Shown here piece by piece: positions 27,426-35,375 of a DNA stretch of 64,000 nt. Numbering within the stretch: position 1 is the stretch's first letter; each line of letters begins with the position of its first letter. Origin of the DNA: Cognatishimia activa. GTDB taxonomy: Bacteria > Pseudomonadota > Alphaproteobacteria > Rhodobacterales > Rhodobacteraceae. Location: NCBI RefSeq assembly GCF_001458335.1, contig NZ_CYTO01000009.1, positions 531,129 through 595,128 on the forward strand. Direction: 5' to 3'. The position numbers were made by a program, and so were the translations under genes. The notes beneath the pieces are model-generated. The model saw only the letters and a list, made by a program, of their open reading frames with translations. It searched no databases and had not been told where the DNA came from.

Positions 27426-27785
27426 ATGCTAAAGCATCGTGGCTTTCCGGGCCGTTTGCCGGGCACTGATTTCCAATTCACAATTCGCCGTCCAAATCCA
27501 AAGGGCGTAACCCCGCTGAAGCGTCTTGAGCGTTTCCGCGATCGCCGTCCGCCGGATCGCAAGGCCGATCTCGGCTTTATGCAGGCGCTTTGGGAGCATT
27601 TCGGCGAAGAAACCTTTGAACGCGGCAATCTGGATGCGGGGCGGCTGAGCTGGCTCTTTGGCCGTGAAGTGATCCCAGCAGAAGACCCGTTCGATCCTGC
27701 AAGCTATGAGGCATTGCTGCGTATTGATGTGGACGTTGCGCGTGCGTCTTTCCCTGATGCATTTGATGGATCGGACTGGAGATGA
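27426..27785 (+). CDS. Uncharacterised 119-residue protein in the pcc locus
   Basis: A 119-residue soluble protein that I do not recognise. The N-terminal 50 residues are very basic (LKRLERFRDRRPPDRKAD), the rest acidic with LWEHFGEETFERGNLDAGRL and EDPFDPASYEALLRIDVDVA. No membrane segment or signal is seen. A GGAGGG ribosome site lies 5-6 bases before the ATG. It is followed by a 409-base gap rich in inverted repeats. Confidence 0.68.
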   Translation: MLKHRGFPGRLPGTDFQFTIRRPNPKGVTPLKRLERFRDRRPPDRKADLGFMQALWEHFGEETFERGNLDAGRLSWLFGREVIPAEDPFDPASYEALLRIDVDVARASFPDAFDGSDWR

Positions 27786-28194
27786 TGCTAAGTCGGCTAA
27801 ATCCCGCTGGTTCTTCAGCAATCGCTTCGGCGGAGAAGGTGCCCTTTGGCATGTCTTCGCCGATGATTTGCGAAATTGCGCGGGATAGTGCTGACAATTT
27901 GATCAAACCGAAGGCTGAGGTTGCGCGGCGCAATACACGCAAGAATAGTAATGACATGGCATCAGCGGTAACCCTCGCTGATGTTTGTAACAGTGTATTC
28001 CGTTACCCATCCCAACGCAGCTGGCGTGGTACTGTCCCCACCACGTCAGCTGCAACCTCATTCTCCGCAAATAAACTTAACAATAATGCGCGGCAGATTG
28101 CCGATTTGCGCGCAGAATACGAACTGCGTTTTCCTGCTTCTTTGACCATGGCAGTGTCGCCCCAGACCACTAAAGGACAAAGGGGCAATAGCAG
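27786..28194. other. Gene-free gap with three successive inverted repeats
   Basis: No credible gene is seen on either strand; the open frames present lack ribosome sites and protein-like composition. Three hairpins occur within 95 bases: CATCAGCG/CGCTGATG at 27960-27983 (8 bp, perfect), GTAAC/GTTAC at about 27987-28006, and a 13-bp stem with one mismatch at 28018-28030/28040-28052 (CAGCTGGCGTGGT). It could be a structured RNA, a decayed gene or a palindromic element. Confidence 0.5.
28018..28052. repeat. 13-bp near-perfect inverted repeat
   Basis: CAGCTGGCGTGGT (28018-28030) pairs with ACCACGTCAGCTG (28040-28052) with one mismatch across a 9-base loop. No T-run follows. Confidence 0.7.
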
Positions 28195-28404
28195 ATGCGA
28201 ATTCTCAAAATCACGGCGATCACATGCATCGCATTCGGCGGGCTGGCGGCCTGTGGTGACACAACGCTTGAACAAGGCTTGCTTGGCGCTGGCGCGGGTG
28301 CGGGTGCAGCCGTTGTTACAGGCGGCAACACCACAGCGGGTGCAGCCATTGGCGCAGCCGCAAATGTGGCCTACTGCAAAACCTATCCAGACCGCTGTAA
28401 CTAA
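28195..28404 (+). CDS. Glycine/alanine-rich small lipoprotein
   Basis: A 69-residue protein with a lipoprotein signal (MRILKITAITCIAFGGLAAC; GLAAC lipobox, Cys20). The mature part is a Gly/Ala-rich segment (LLGAGAGAGAAVVTGG, AGAAIGAAANVAYC), reminiscent of glycine-zipper envelope proteins such as 17-kDa antigen/OsmB relatives, ending in CKTYPDRCN. It may insert in or line a membrane. It is followed by a strong terminator, so it ends a transcript before pccA. Confidence 0.78.
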   Translation: MRILKITAITCIAFGGLAACGDTTLEQGLLGAGAGAGAAVVTGGNTTAGAAIGAAANVAYCKTYPDRCN

Positions 28405-28454
28405 CCCAACAACTGCGTCTCCGGTTTACGCCGGAGCGCAACCGATGGATTCAA

Positions 28455-28488
28455 CCACCAAGGCCCGCCGCGGCTTTGGTGGTTTTTT
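28455..28488 (+). terminator. Terminator before pccA
   Basis: CCACCAAGGCC (28455-28465) and GGCTTTGGTGG (28472-28482) pair with one mismatch and are followed by six Ts. It separates the small lipoprotein gene from pccA, implying pccA has its own promoter or partial read-through. Confidence 0.85.
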
Positions 28489-28553
28489 AATGCCAAAGTT
28501 TACGACTGGGCCTTCGCACTTAATCGCGGGCCCCGAAACAGAAGGGACATCCG

Positions 28554-30599
28554 ATGTTCAATAAGATCCTGATCGCCAACCGTGGTGAGATCGCCTGCCG
28601 TGTCATGAAAACGGCCAAGAAAATGGGGATTTCCACCGTCGCCATCTATTCCGAGGCAGACCAAAACGCGTTGCATGTGAAGATGGCCGATGAAGCCGTG
28701 CATATCGGCCCGCCACCGGCGAACCAATCTTACATTGTCATCGACAAAGTGATGGCTGCCATCAAAGAGACCGGCGCGCAAGCGGTGCACCCGGGCTATG
28801 GCTTCCTGTCTGAAAACGCGAAATTCGCTGAAGCGCTCGAAGCAGAAGGCGTTGCCTTTGTCGGCCCACCAAAGGGTGCGATTGAGGCGATGGGCGACAA
28901 GATCACCTCTAAGAAAATCGCTCAAGAAGCCGGCGTTTCCACAGTGCCGGGCTACATGGGGCTGATCGAGGACGCGGAAGAAGCGGTTAAGATTTCCAAT
29001 GAAGTTGGCTACCCTGTGATGATCAAAGCCTCTGCCGGCGGCGGCGGTAAGGGCATGCGGATTGCCTGGAATGACGATGAGGCGCGTGAAGGCTTCCAGT
29101 CTTCTAAAAACGAAGCGGCGAATTCCTTCGGCGATGACCGGATCTTCATTGAGAAATTCGTGACCCAACCGCGCCATATCGAAATTCAAGTTCTGTGCGA
29201 CCAACATGGCAACGGCATCTATCTGGGCGAGCGGGAATGTTCTATCCAGCGCCGGAACCAAAAAGTTGTGGAAGAAGCGCCATCCCCGTTCTTGGATGAG
29301 GCAACCCGCAAAGCCATGGGCGAACAGTCCGTCGCGCTGGCCAAGGCCGTGGGCTACGCTTCTGCAGGTACCGTGGAATTCATCGTCGATGGCGACAAGA
29401 ATTTCTACTTCCTGGAAATGAACACCCGTCTGCAGGTGGAACACCCTGTGACCGAGTTGATCACCGGTGTCGACCTTGTGGAACAGATGATCCGCGTCGC
29501 CAATGGCGAACCGCTTTCCATCAAACAAGAAGACGTGAAACTGACCGGCTGGGCGATTGAAAACCGTCTTTACGCCGAAGACCCATATCGCAACTTCCTG
29601 CCATCCATTGGCCGTCTGACCCGCTACCGTCCACCGGTTGAAGTGGCCGCTGGACCAATGGCGGAAAACGGCACATGGCATGGTGATGCTGCCGTCGGTG
29701 AAACCGCGGTGCGCAACGATACCGGCGTTTTCGAAGGCGGCGAGATCAGCATGTACTACGACCCGATGATCGCAAAGCTTTGTACTTGGGGTCCGGATCG
29801 CGGCACAGCGATTGAGGCCATGCGGAACGCTCTGGATGGTTTCGAGGTTGAAGGGATCGGTCACAACCTTCCATTCGTGGCAGCGGTGATGGACCATGAG
29901 AAATTCATCTCTGGAAATATGACCACCGCCTTTATCGAAGAAGAATATCCTGATGGGTTCGAAGGTGTTGAACTCGGTGAAACCGAATTGCGCCGGATCG
30001 CAGCGGCGACCGCCGCGATGCACCGCGTTGCGGAAATCCGTCGCACACGCGTGTCGGGCCGTATGGACAACCATGAACGCCGGGTTGGTGAAGATTGGGT
30101 TGTGACCCTGCAAGGCACTGAGTTTGCAGTGAAAGTGGATGCTGACCAAGAGGGTTCAACGGTTTCCTTCGATGGTGGCGAAAGCGTACGTGTGGCATCG
30201 AGTTGGACACCTGGTGACCAGCTGGCAAACGTCGACGTGGATGGTGCGCCTTTGGTTCTGAAGGTCGGTAAGATCTCCGGCGGTTTCCGCATTCGCAACC
30301 GCGGCGCGGATCTGAAAGTGCATGTGCGTTCACCACGTCAGGCGGAACTAGCGAAACTGATGCCAGAGAAACTGCCGCCAGACACGTCCAAGATGCTGCT
30401 GTGCCCAATGCCGGGTCTGATCGTGAAGGTCGACGTAGAAGTGGGTGACGAAGTGCAAGAAGGTCAGGCACTTTGCACTGTTGAAGCCATGAAGATGGAA
30501 AACATTCTACGCGCAGAGAAGACCGCTGTGGTTTCAAAAATCAACGCAGGTGCTGGCGACAGTTTGGCCGTTGATGATGTGATCATGGAGTTTGAATAA
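28554..30599 (+). CDS. pccA: Propionyl-CoA carboxylase alpha chain (biotin carboxylase + BCCP)
   Basis: A 681-residue biotin-dependent carboxylase subunit. It begins with MFNKILIANRGEIACRVMKT, has an ATP-grasp core (SAGGGGKGMRIAWNDDEARE) and the catalytic RNQKVVEEAPSP and EMNTRLQVEHPVTE. A BT-type linker follows, then a C-terminal biotinyl domain with EAMKMEN, in which Lys647 is the biotinylation site. With PccB it forms the complete enzyme. It is separated from pccB by small unknown genes, as reported for other Rhodobacteraceae. Confidence 0.97.
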   Translation: MFNKILIANRGEIACRVMKTAKKMGISTVAIYSEADQNALHVKMADEAVHIGPPPANQSYIVIDKVMAAIKETGAQAVHPGYGFLSENAKFAEALEAEGVAFVGPPKGAIEAMGDKITSKKIAQEAGVSTVPGYMGLIEDAEEAVKISNEVGYPVMIKASAGGGGKGMRIAWNDDEAREGFQSSKNEAANSFGDDRIFIEKFVTQPRHIEIQVLCDQHGNGIYLGERECSIQRRNQKVVEEAPSPFLDEATRKAMGEQSVALAKAVGYASAGTVEFIVDGDKNFYFLEMNTRLQVEHPVTELITGVDLVEQMIRVANGEPLSIKQEDVKLTGWAIENRLYAEDPYRNFLPSIGRLTRYRPPVEVAAGPMAENGTWHGDAAVGETAVRNDTGVFEGGEISMYYDPMIAKLCTWGPDRGTAIEAMRNALDGFEVEGIGHNLPFVAAVMDHEKFISGNMTTAFIEEEYPDGFEGVELGETELRRIAAATAAMHRVAEIRRTRVSGRMDNHERRVGEDWVVTLQGTEFAVKVDADQEGSTVSFDGGESVRVASSWTPGDQLANVDVDGAPLVLKVGKISGGFRIRNRGADLKVHVRSPRQAELAKLMPEKLPPDTSKMLLCPMPGLIVKVDVEVGDEVQEGQALCTVEAMKMENILRAEKTAVVSKINAGAGDSLAVDDVIMEFE

Positions 30600-30608
30600 G
30601 CACATGTT

Positions 30609-30668
30609 TAATGCGCGTATCATAACAGCAAGGGCCGCCCAGCGGCCGAAAGCTGTGCGCGCGCATTA
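30609..30668. repeat. Long three-part hairpin between pccA and the DUF4174 gene
   Basis: Nested perfect arms: TAATGCGCG (30609-30617) with CGCGCATTA (30660-30668); ACAGC (30625-30629) with GCTGT (30652-30656); GGCCGC (30633-30638) with GCGGCC (30642-30647). Twenty base pairs in all. It starts 10 bases after the pccA stop and includes the stop of the convergent gene; no T-run, so a bidirectional terminator or mRNA-end stabiliser is likely. Confidence 0.75.
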
Positions 30669-31148
30669 TTGCGTGAGTCTGCGGTCGCGGATTTCTTGCT
30701 GGCGCGTTGGCAGCTTGTCGATGGAGCGTGAAATTTCGCGTACATCCCAAGGCAAGGGCTTGCGGAGATACACTGTTCCGTCTTTGCCAACCAGAACCAG
30801 CATGAAGCCACGCGGACGGTATTTGGTGCGCAGCTCGGTTTTGAGCGCCGGGTTCGCATCCGTCAGCACAATGACATCCCGTTCGGCAAGCTCTTCTGGC
30901 AAAGCTTCCAGCAGCTCCATCTGTTGGACAAAACGCGGGTCTGCGGGGCTGTCTGCAAAGACAATGACCAGCCGGTTGACCCATTGGAATTCGGAAATAT
31001 CTACGCCATCCGCATCAAAAAAGATGCTGGGCGCTTCGGGTTCTACCTCGGTTTCCACTGTCGTTTCTTGTGCCATCGTTGGCCCAACAAACGGAACAAT
31101 AAACAGTGGTAAAACAAGAGCTAAGCAGAATCGTTTTAAGTGCGTCAT
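30666..31148 (-). CDS. Secreted DUF4174-domain protein
   Basis: A 160-residue protein with a signal peptide at about 1-27 (MTHLKRFCLALVLPLFIVPF, cleavage after MAQ). The mature domain, NRLVIVFADSPADPRFVQQM to YRPRGFMLVLVGKDGTVYLR, has the thioredoxin-like pattern of DUF4174, without a CxxC motif. The open frame extends to 31811 but the signal peptide fixes the start. It is convergent with pccA and divergent from the mutase gene. Function unknown. Confidence 0.8.
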   Translation of the reverse strand: MTHLKRFCLALVLPLFIVPFVGPTMAQETTVETEVEPEAPSIFFDADGVDISEFQWVNRLVIVFADSPADPRFVQQMELLEALPEELAERDVIVLTDANPALKTELRTKYRPRGFMLVLVGKDGTVYLRKPLPWDVREISRSIDKLPTRQQEIRDRRLTQ

Positions 31149-31289
31149 GCCCTTCAATATAGGCCAAGACCGCGCGAATGCGATGGGCGGGGCTTTAAAC
31201 TTATCAAATAATTTCGCGAGCGAGCCTTTGGCTTTGCGCGCATTCACTGACGGGGCCACTTTGCGCCCTGAAGGCATGAGGACGACACA

Positions 31290-33416
31290 ATGACCACAAA
31301 GAACGATTGGGAAAAGCTCGCCGAGAAAGAGCTGCGCGGCCGTCCGCTGGAAGATCTGCAATGGGACACGCTGGAAGGTATCGACGTGAAACCGCTTTAT
31401 ACGGCGGAAGACACGGCAGATCTTGACCATATGGGCACGATGCCGGGCTTTGGTCCGTTTACGCGGGGCGTGAAGGCGACCATGTATGCGGGCCGTCCTT
31501 GGACAATCCGCCAGTATGCGGGTTTCTCCACAGCAGAAGAATCCAACGCATTTTATCGTCGTAACCTTGCTGCTGGTCAGCAGGGTGTGTCTGTTGCCTT
31601 CGACTTGGCGACACACCGGGGCTATGACTCTGATCACCCGCGTGTGGTCGGTGACGTCGGTAAAGCGGGTGTTGCGATTGACTCGGTTGAGGATATGAAA
31701 ATCCTCTTTGACGGCATCCCACTCGATAAAGTGTCCGTGTCCATGACAATGAACGGTGCGGTGATCCCGATCCTTGCGAACTTCATCGTTGCGGGTGAGG
31801 AGCAGGGCCACGACAAGTCACTGCTCGCAGGAACCATTCAGAACGACATTCTGAAAGAGTTCATGGTGCGGAATACCTATATTTACCCGCCTGAGCCTTC
31901 CATGAAGATCATTTCGGACATTATTGAGTACACCTCCAATGAGATGCCGAAATTCAACTCAATTTCGATCTCCGGCTATCACATGCAGGAAGCGGGCGCG
32001 AACCTGGTTCAAGAGCTGGCTTACACGCTGGCAGATGGTCGTGAATATGTGCGTGCTGCGATCAATGCGGGCATGGATGTGGATAAATTCGCGGGCCGTC
32101 TGTCCTTCTTCTTTGCCATTGGCATGAACTTCTTCATGGAAGCCGCCAAACTGCGCGCAGCACGGACGCTGTGGCACCGGGTGATGACAGAGTTTGATGC
32201 GAAGTCCGAGCGTTCCAAAATGCTACGGACCCACTGCCAGACCTCTGGTGTGTCGCTGCAGGAACAAGACCCTTACAACAACGTGATCCGCACCGCTTAC
32301 GAGGCGATGTCCGCGGCATTGGGTGGCACGCAGTCCTTGCACACCAATGCTTTGGACGAGGCGATTGCGCTGCCAACGGACTTCTCTGCCCGCATCGCTC
32401 GGAACACGCAGATCATCCTGCAAGAGGAAACCGGTGTGACCAATGTGGTCGACCCATTGGCGGGCTCTTACTACGTGGAAAGCCTGACCGATGAGCTGAT
32501 CAACAAAGCCTGGGCCTTGATGGAAGAGGTCGAGGAAATGGGCGGCATGACCAAAGCCGTGGCCTCTGGCATGCCAAAACTGCGCATTGAAGAGACCGCT
32601 GCGCGTCGTCAGGCCATGATTGACCGGGGTGAAGAAGTCATTGTGGGTGTGAACAAATATAAGCTCGCCCAAGAAGACGACATCGAGATTCTGGACGTCG
32701 ACAATATGGCTGTACGTGACAGCCAGATTGCCCGCCTAGAACAGATCCGCGCCACACGGGACAACGATGCGTGCCAAGCGGCACTTGCTGAATTGACCCG
32801 TCGCGCGAAAGAAGGCGGCAACTTGCTTGAAGCCGCCGTGGAAGCCGCACGTCAGCGTGCCTCAGTCGGAGAGATCAGCATGGCAATGGAAGATGAATTC
32901 GGCCGCCACCGTGCGGAAGTGAAGACATTGGCTGGCGTTTATGGCGCGGCTTATGAAGGCGACGAAGATTTTGCTCGGATCCAGAAATCCATTGAGGATT
33001 TCGCAGAAGAAGAGGGCCGTCGCCCACGTCTTCTGGTGGTGAAGATGGGCCAAGACGGTCACGACCGTGGCGCGAAAGTGATTGCGACGGCCTTTGCGGA
33101 TATCGGTTTTGACGTCGATGTTGGTCCGCTGTTCCAGACACCTGACGAAGCCGCGCAAGACGCAATTGACAACGATGTGCACGTGGTTGGCATTTCCTCT
33201 CAGGCAGCGGGGCACAAGACATTGGCGCCTCAACTGATCGCGGCTCTGAAAGAGAACGAAGCGGAAGATATCATTGTGATTTGCGGCGGGGTTATTCCGC
33301 AGCAAGACTATGATTTCCTGAAGAAAGCAGGCGTGAAGGCGATCTTTGGTCCGGGCACCAATATCCCGGAAGCGGCGCAGGACATTCTGCAGCTGATCCG
33401 CGAAGCGCGCAGCTAA
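31290..33416 (+). CDS. mcm: Methylmalonyl-CoA mutase
   Basis: A 708-residue coenzyme-B12-dependent mutase converting (R)-methylmalonyl-CoA to succinyl-CoA. The catalytic domain shows [20 protein letters not shown] and [16 protein letters not shown]; the C-terminal cobalamin domain has [16 protein letters not shown], with His591 as the expected cobalt ligand (DxHxxG), then [11 protein letters not shown]. It is the homodimeric single-polypeptide type. It completes the propionyl-CoA to succinyl-CoA route with PccAB; no epimerase or MeaB-type chaperone gene lies in the window. Confidence 0.97.
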   Translation: MTTKNDWEKLAEKELRGRPLEDLQWDTLEGIDVKPLYTAEDTADLDHMGTMPGFGPFTRGVKATMYAGRPWTIRQYAGFSTAEESNAFYRRNLAAGQQGVSVAFDLATHRGYDSDHPRVVGDVGKAGVAIDSVEDMKILFDGIPLDKVSVSMTMNGAVIPILANFIVAGEEQGHDKSLLAGTIQNDILKEFMVRNTYIYPPEPSMKIISDIIEYTSNEMPKFNSISISGYHMQEAGANLVQELAYTLADGREYVRAAINAGMDVDKFAGRLSFFFAIGMNFFMEAAKLRAARTLWHRVMTEFDAKSERSKMLRTHCQTSGVSLQEQDPYNNVIRTAYEAMSAALGGTQSLHTNALDEAIALPTDFSARIARNTQIILQEETGVTNVVDPLAGSYYVESLTDELINKAWALMEEVEEMGGMTKAVASGMPKLRIEETAARRQAMIDRGEEVIVGVNKYKLAQEDDIEILDVDNMAVRDSQIARLEQIRATRDNDACQAALAELTRRAKEGGNLLEAAVEAARQRASVGEISMAMEDEFGRHRAEVKTLAGVYGAAYEGDEDFARIQKSIEDFAEEEGRRPRLLVVKMGQDGHDRGAKVIATAFADIGFDVDVGPLFQTPDEAAQDAIDNDVHVVGISSQAAGHKTLAPQLIAALKENEAEDIIVICGGVIPQQDYDFLKKAGVKAIFGPGTNIPEAAQDILQLIREARS

Positions 33417-33425
33417 GCGATATTG

Positions 33426-33470
33426 CGGGGGGCTTTGCCCCCCGTTTTGAGTATTTGGGCAAAGAAGAAG
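33426..33470 (+). repeat. Intergenic repeat, copy B, serving as mutase terminator
   Basis: CGGGGGG/CCCCCCG hairpin with CTTTG loop (33426-33444) followed by TTTT, about 10 bases after the mutase stop, acts as its terminator. Directly after comes the tag GAGTATTTG-G-GCAAAGAAGAAG (33449-33470), which recurs with one difference at 46742-46763 and in diverged form at 15563-15629. Confidence 0.8.
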
Positions 33471-33563
33471 CGAGAGTGTTTGTTCTTTGCAGGTTCAGTC
33501 TTTCCAAACCTCTGGCATTTGTTAGTCTCTGCTTTCGGTCGATGGGCCAAGACGGAGGCAGAG

Positions 33564-34166
33564 ATGCAACTTGACCATATTGTTGTCGCGGGGGCGCGAC
33601 TGGATGATGCTGTGGCGCATATTGAAGCGGCGCTTGGTGTGTCGATGCAGACCGGCGGTCATCATGTCCGCTATGGAACCCATAATGCTTTGATGGGGCT
33701 CGCGGATGGTATCTATTTGGAAGCCATTGCGATTGACCCAGATGCCACGCCTCAGAGCCTGCCGCGCTGGTTTGGTCTGGATGCGTTTAGCGGAGCGCCG
33801 CGCCTGATCAGCTGGGCGGCACGTGTTCCTGATCTACCTGCTGCGATCAGTCAATATACCGTCGCTGGCGATAGCATTGATATGCAGCGGGGTGATCTGC
33901 GCTGGCGCATGGCGGTCCGGGCTGATGGGCAGTTGCCTTTGGCCGCGGCATTTCCATCCTTGCTGCAGTGGCAAGTCAGCCCGATTCCACCAGAGACGCT
34001 TCCAGCGTCCGGGTGTGCACTGCGGCGTTTGAAAGTGCACACACCGATAGAGTTGTCGTCTATCCCTGAAGTGTCAGCCAAGGCGTCCATTCAAGTTTTG
34101 TCTGCACCAGCGCTGAAACTTGAAGCGGTATTTGACACGCCTCATGGCGAGAGGGTTCTCACGTGA
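33564..34166 (+). CDS. VOC superfamily (glyoxalase-like) protein
   Basis: A 200-residue protein starting MQLDHIVVAGARLDDAVAHI, typical of glyoxalase-like (PF13468-type) VOC proteins. GTHNALMGLADGIYLEAIAI supplies the other expected metal-side residues (His and Glu). It is not a methylmalonyl-CoA epimerase by length or sequence pattern, despite lying next to the mutase. The ATG at 33564 follows GGAGG; the frame continues upstream to 33423 through the repeat. It is coupled to the next gene by a GTGA overlap. Confidence 0.82.
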   Translation: MQLDHIVVAGARLDDAVAHIEAALGVSMQTGGHHVRYGTHNALMGLADGIYLEAIAIDPDATPQSLPRWFGLDAFSGAPRLISWAARVPDLPAAISQYTVAGDSIDMQRGDLRWRMAVRADGQLPLAAAFPSLLQWQVSPIPPETLPASGCALRRLKVHTPIELSSIPEVSAKASIQVLSAPALKLEAVFDTPHGERVLT

Positions 34167-34642
34167 TCGTCCGCGCGGCCACCCTATCTGACGCTCCAAG
34201 TGTTGCTGATATCTGGAACGCTGAGATCCGCAATGGAGTAACCACGTTTAACTCTCGTGAGAAAACAGTCACTGAATTAGAGGCGCAGATCAGTGAACGC
34301 GGCGCAGGCTTTCAGGTTGCTGAAAACAAAGGCTTGGTCGTCGGCTTTGCCACTTACTTCCCATTTCGCGGTGGGATTGGCTATGCCCACAGCAAAGAGC
34401 ACACGATCTACCTGTCCCCCAAAGCGCAAGGGTTAGGGGCAGGGCGCGCGCTGATGGATGCCATATTGAGTGTCGCCAAAGAGAACGGCGTGCATTCCAT
34501 GATGGCTGGAATTTCATCTGAGAACGAAGCCGGCGTGCGGTTTCATGCCGCTTTAGGTTTCAAACATGTGGCTCGCATACCGGAAGTTGGCTACAAGTTT
34601 AACCGTTGGATGGATTTGATTTTGATGCAGAAATTTCTTTGA
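34163..34642 (+). CDS. GNAT N-acetyltransferase, phosphinothricin-acetyltransferase-like
   Basis: A 159-residue acetyltransferase. The order IVRAATLSDAPSVADIWNAE, YAHSKEHTIYLSPKAQGLGA with AQGLGAGRALMDAI (acetyl-CoA loop), then FHAALGFKHVARIPEVGYKF, is the pattern of the PAT/MddA branch, which acetylates phosphinothricin, methionine sulfone or similar amino acids. The natural substrate is unknown. GTG start overlaps the VOC stop. Confidence 0.87.
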   Translation: MIVRAATLSDAPSVADIWNAEIRNGVTTFNSREKTVTELEAQISERGAGFQVAENKGLVVGFATYFPFRGGIGYAHSKEHTIYLSPKAQGLGAGRALMDAILSVAKENGVHSMMAGISSENEAGVRFHAALGFKHVARIPEVGYKFNRWMDLILMQKFL

Positions 34643-34694
34643 CGCCGTACTGGCTGGCGATGAATTTCTGAGCGAGAGTACTTAGGTTGGCCCC

Positions 34695-35375
34695 ATGAGC
34701 ATTTGGACCCAAATTACTGAGGCGATTTCTGCCCTCGCCAATGGCGAAAGCCTGAGCGAGGTGTTCGAGCGCCTGCGCACGCCACCGGAACGCTCTGTGG
34801 CCTTCACCATCGCGGTGATTGCTCTGGGCGCGAAGATGGCCAAAGCCGATGGGCTCGTGACGCGTGACGAGGTGACAGCCTTTCGCGAGGTGTTCCATAT
34901 TGCGCCGCAGGATGAGGCTGGGGCTGCCCGGGTGTTTAATCTCGCCCGTCAGGATGCGGCTGGCTTTGAAGAATACGCTCAACGCATTCGTGGGCTTTTT
35001 TCCGAGGATCACGCTTGCTTCTGTGATCTTATGGAGGGGCTTTTTCACATCGCTATGGCCGATGGGGAGTTTCATCCGAATGAGGATGTTTTCCTAGACC
35101 GTGTGGCCGAGATTTTTGAAATGGATCCGGCCAAATACCAAGCGATCAAGACGCGTTTTGTGCCGGATGCGGAGCCAGATCCATTTACGGTACTTGGTAT
35201 TGACCCAAGCGCCTCTGAAGAGGAGGCGCGCAAGGCTTGGCGGCAATTGGTACGCGAGACGCATCCTGATGCCATGATCGCGCGGGGGCTGCCAGAAGAA
35301 GCCATTAAGATCGCAGAAAAGAAGATGATCGACGTCAATCGCGCTTGGGAAACCATCAGCGGCAAGGCTGCATGA
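34695..35375 (+). CDS. TerB-like domain plus C-terminal J-domain protein
   Basis: A 226-residue protein with a TerB/DjlA-like helical domain at about 30-150 (VIALGAKMAKADGLVTRDEV and LFHIAMADGEFHPNEDVFLD, each with an acidic AxxDGxxxxxE motif) and a J-domain at about 160-222 (DPFTVLGIDPSASEEEARKA, RETHPDAM with the HPD tripeptide). This is DjlA architecture without the N-terminal membrane segment, so a soluble DnaK co-chaperone is likely. Its stop overlaps the next ATG. Confidence 0.87.
   Translation: MSIWTQITEAISALANGESLSEVFERLRTPPERSVAFTIAVIALGAKMAKADGLVTRDEVTAFREVFHIAPQDEAGAARVFNLARQDAAGFEEYAQRIRGLFSEDHACFCDLMEGLFHIAMADGEFHPNEDVFLDRVAEIFEMDPAKYQAIKTRFVPDAEPDPFTVLGIDPSASEEEARKAWRQLVRETHPDAMIARGLPEEAIKIAEKKMIDVNRAWETISGKAA

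Noticed and set aside
26542..27432. A long plus-strand open frame starting with MKPQYLGDRQANRR after the DUF6497-like gene.
   Set aside because: It overlaps two small lipoprotein genes with clear lipoboxes and ribosome sites in other frames, and its later sequence looks like non-coding translation (Ser/Arg/His rich).
27577..28564. Several open frames on both strands through the hairpin-rich gap, including a 260-residue plus-strand frame.
   Set aside because: They lack ribosome sites, cover real genes in other frames and have no protein-like pattern; the region is treated as non-coding.
33564..34166. Considered whether the VOC protein next to the mutase is methylmalonyl-CoA epimerase.
   Set aside because: It is about 200 residues with a glyoxalase-like start rather than the roughly 135-residue epimerase pattern; proximity alone is not enough.
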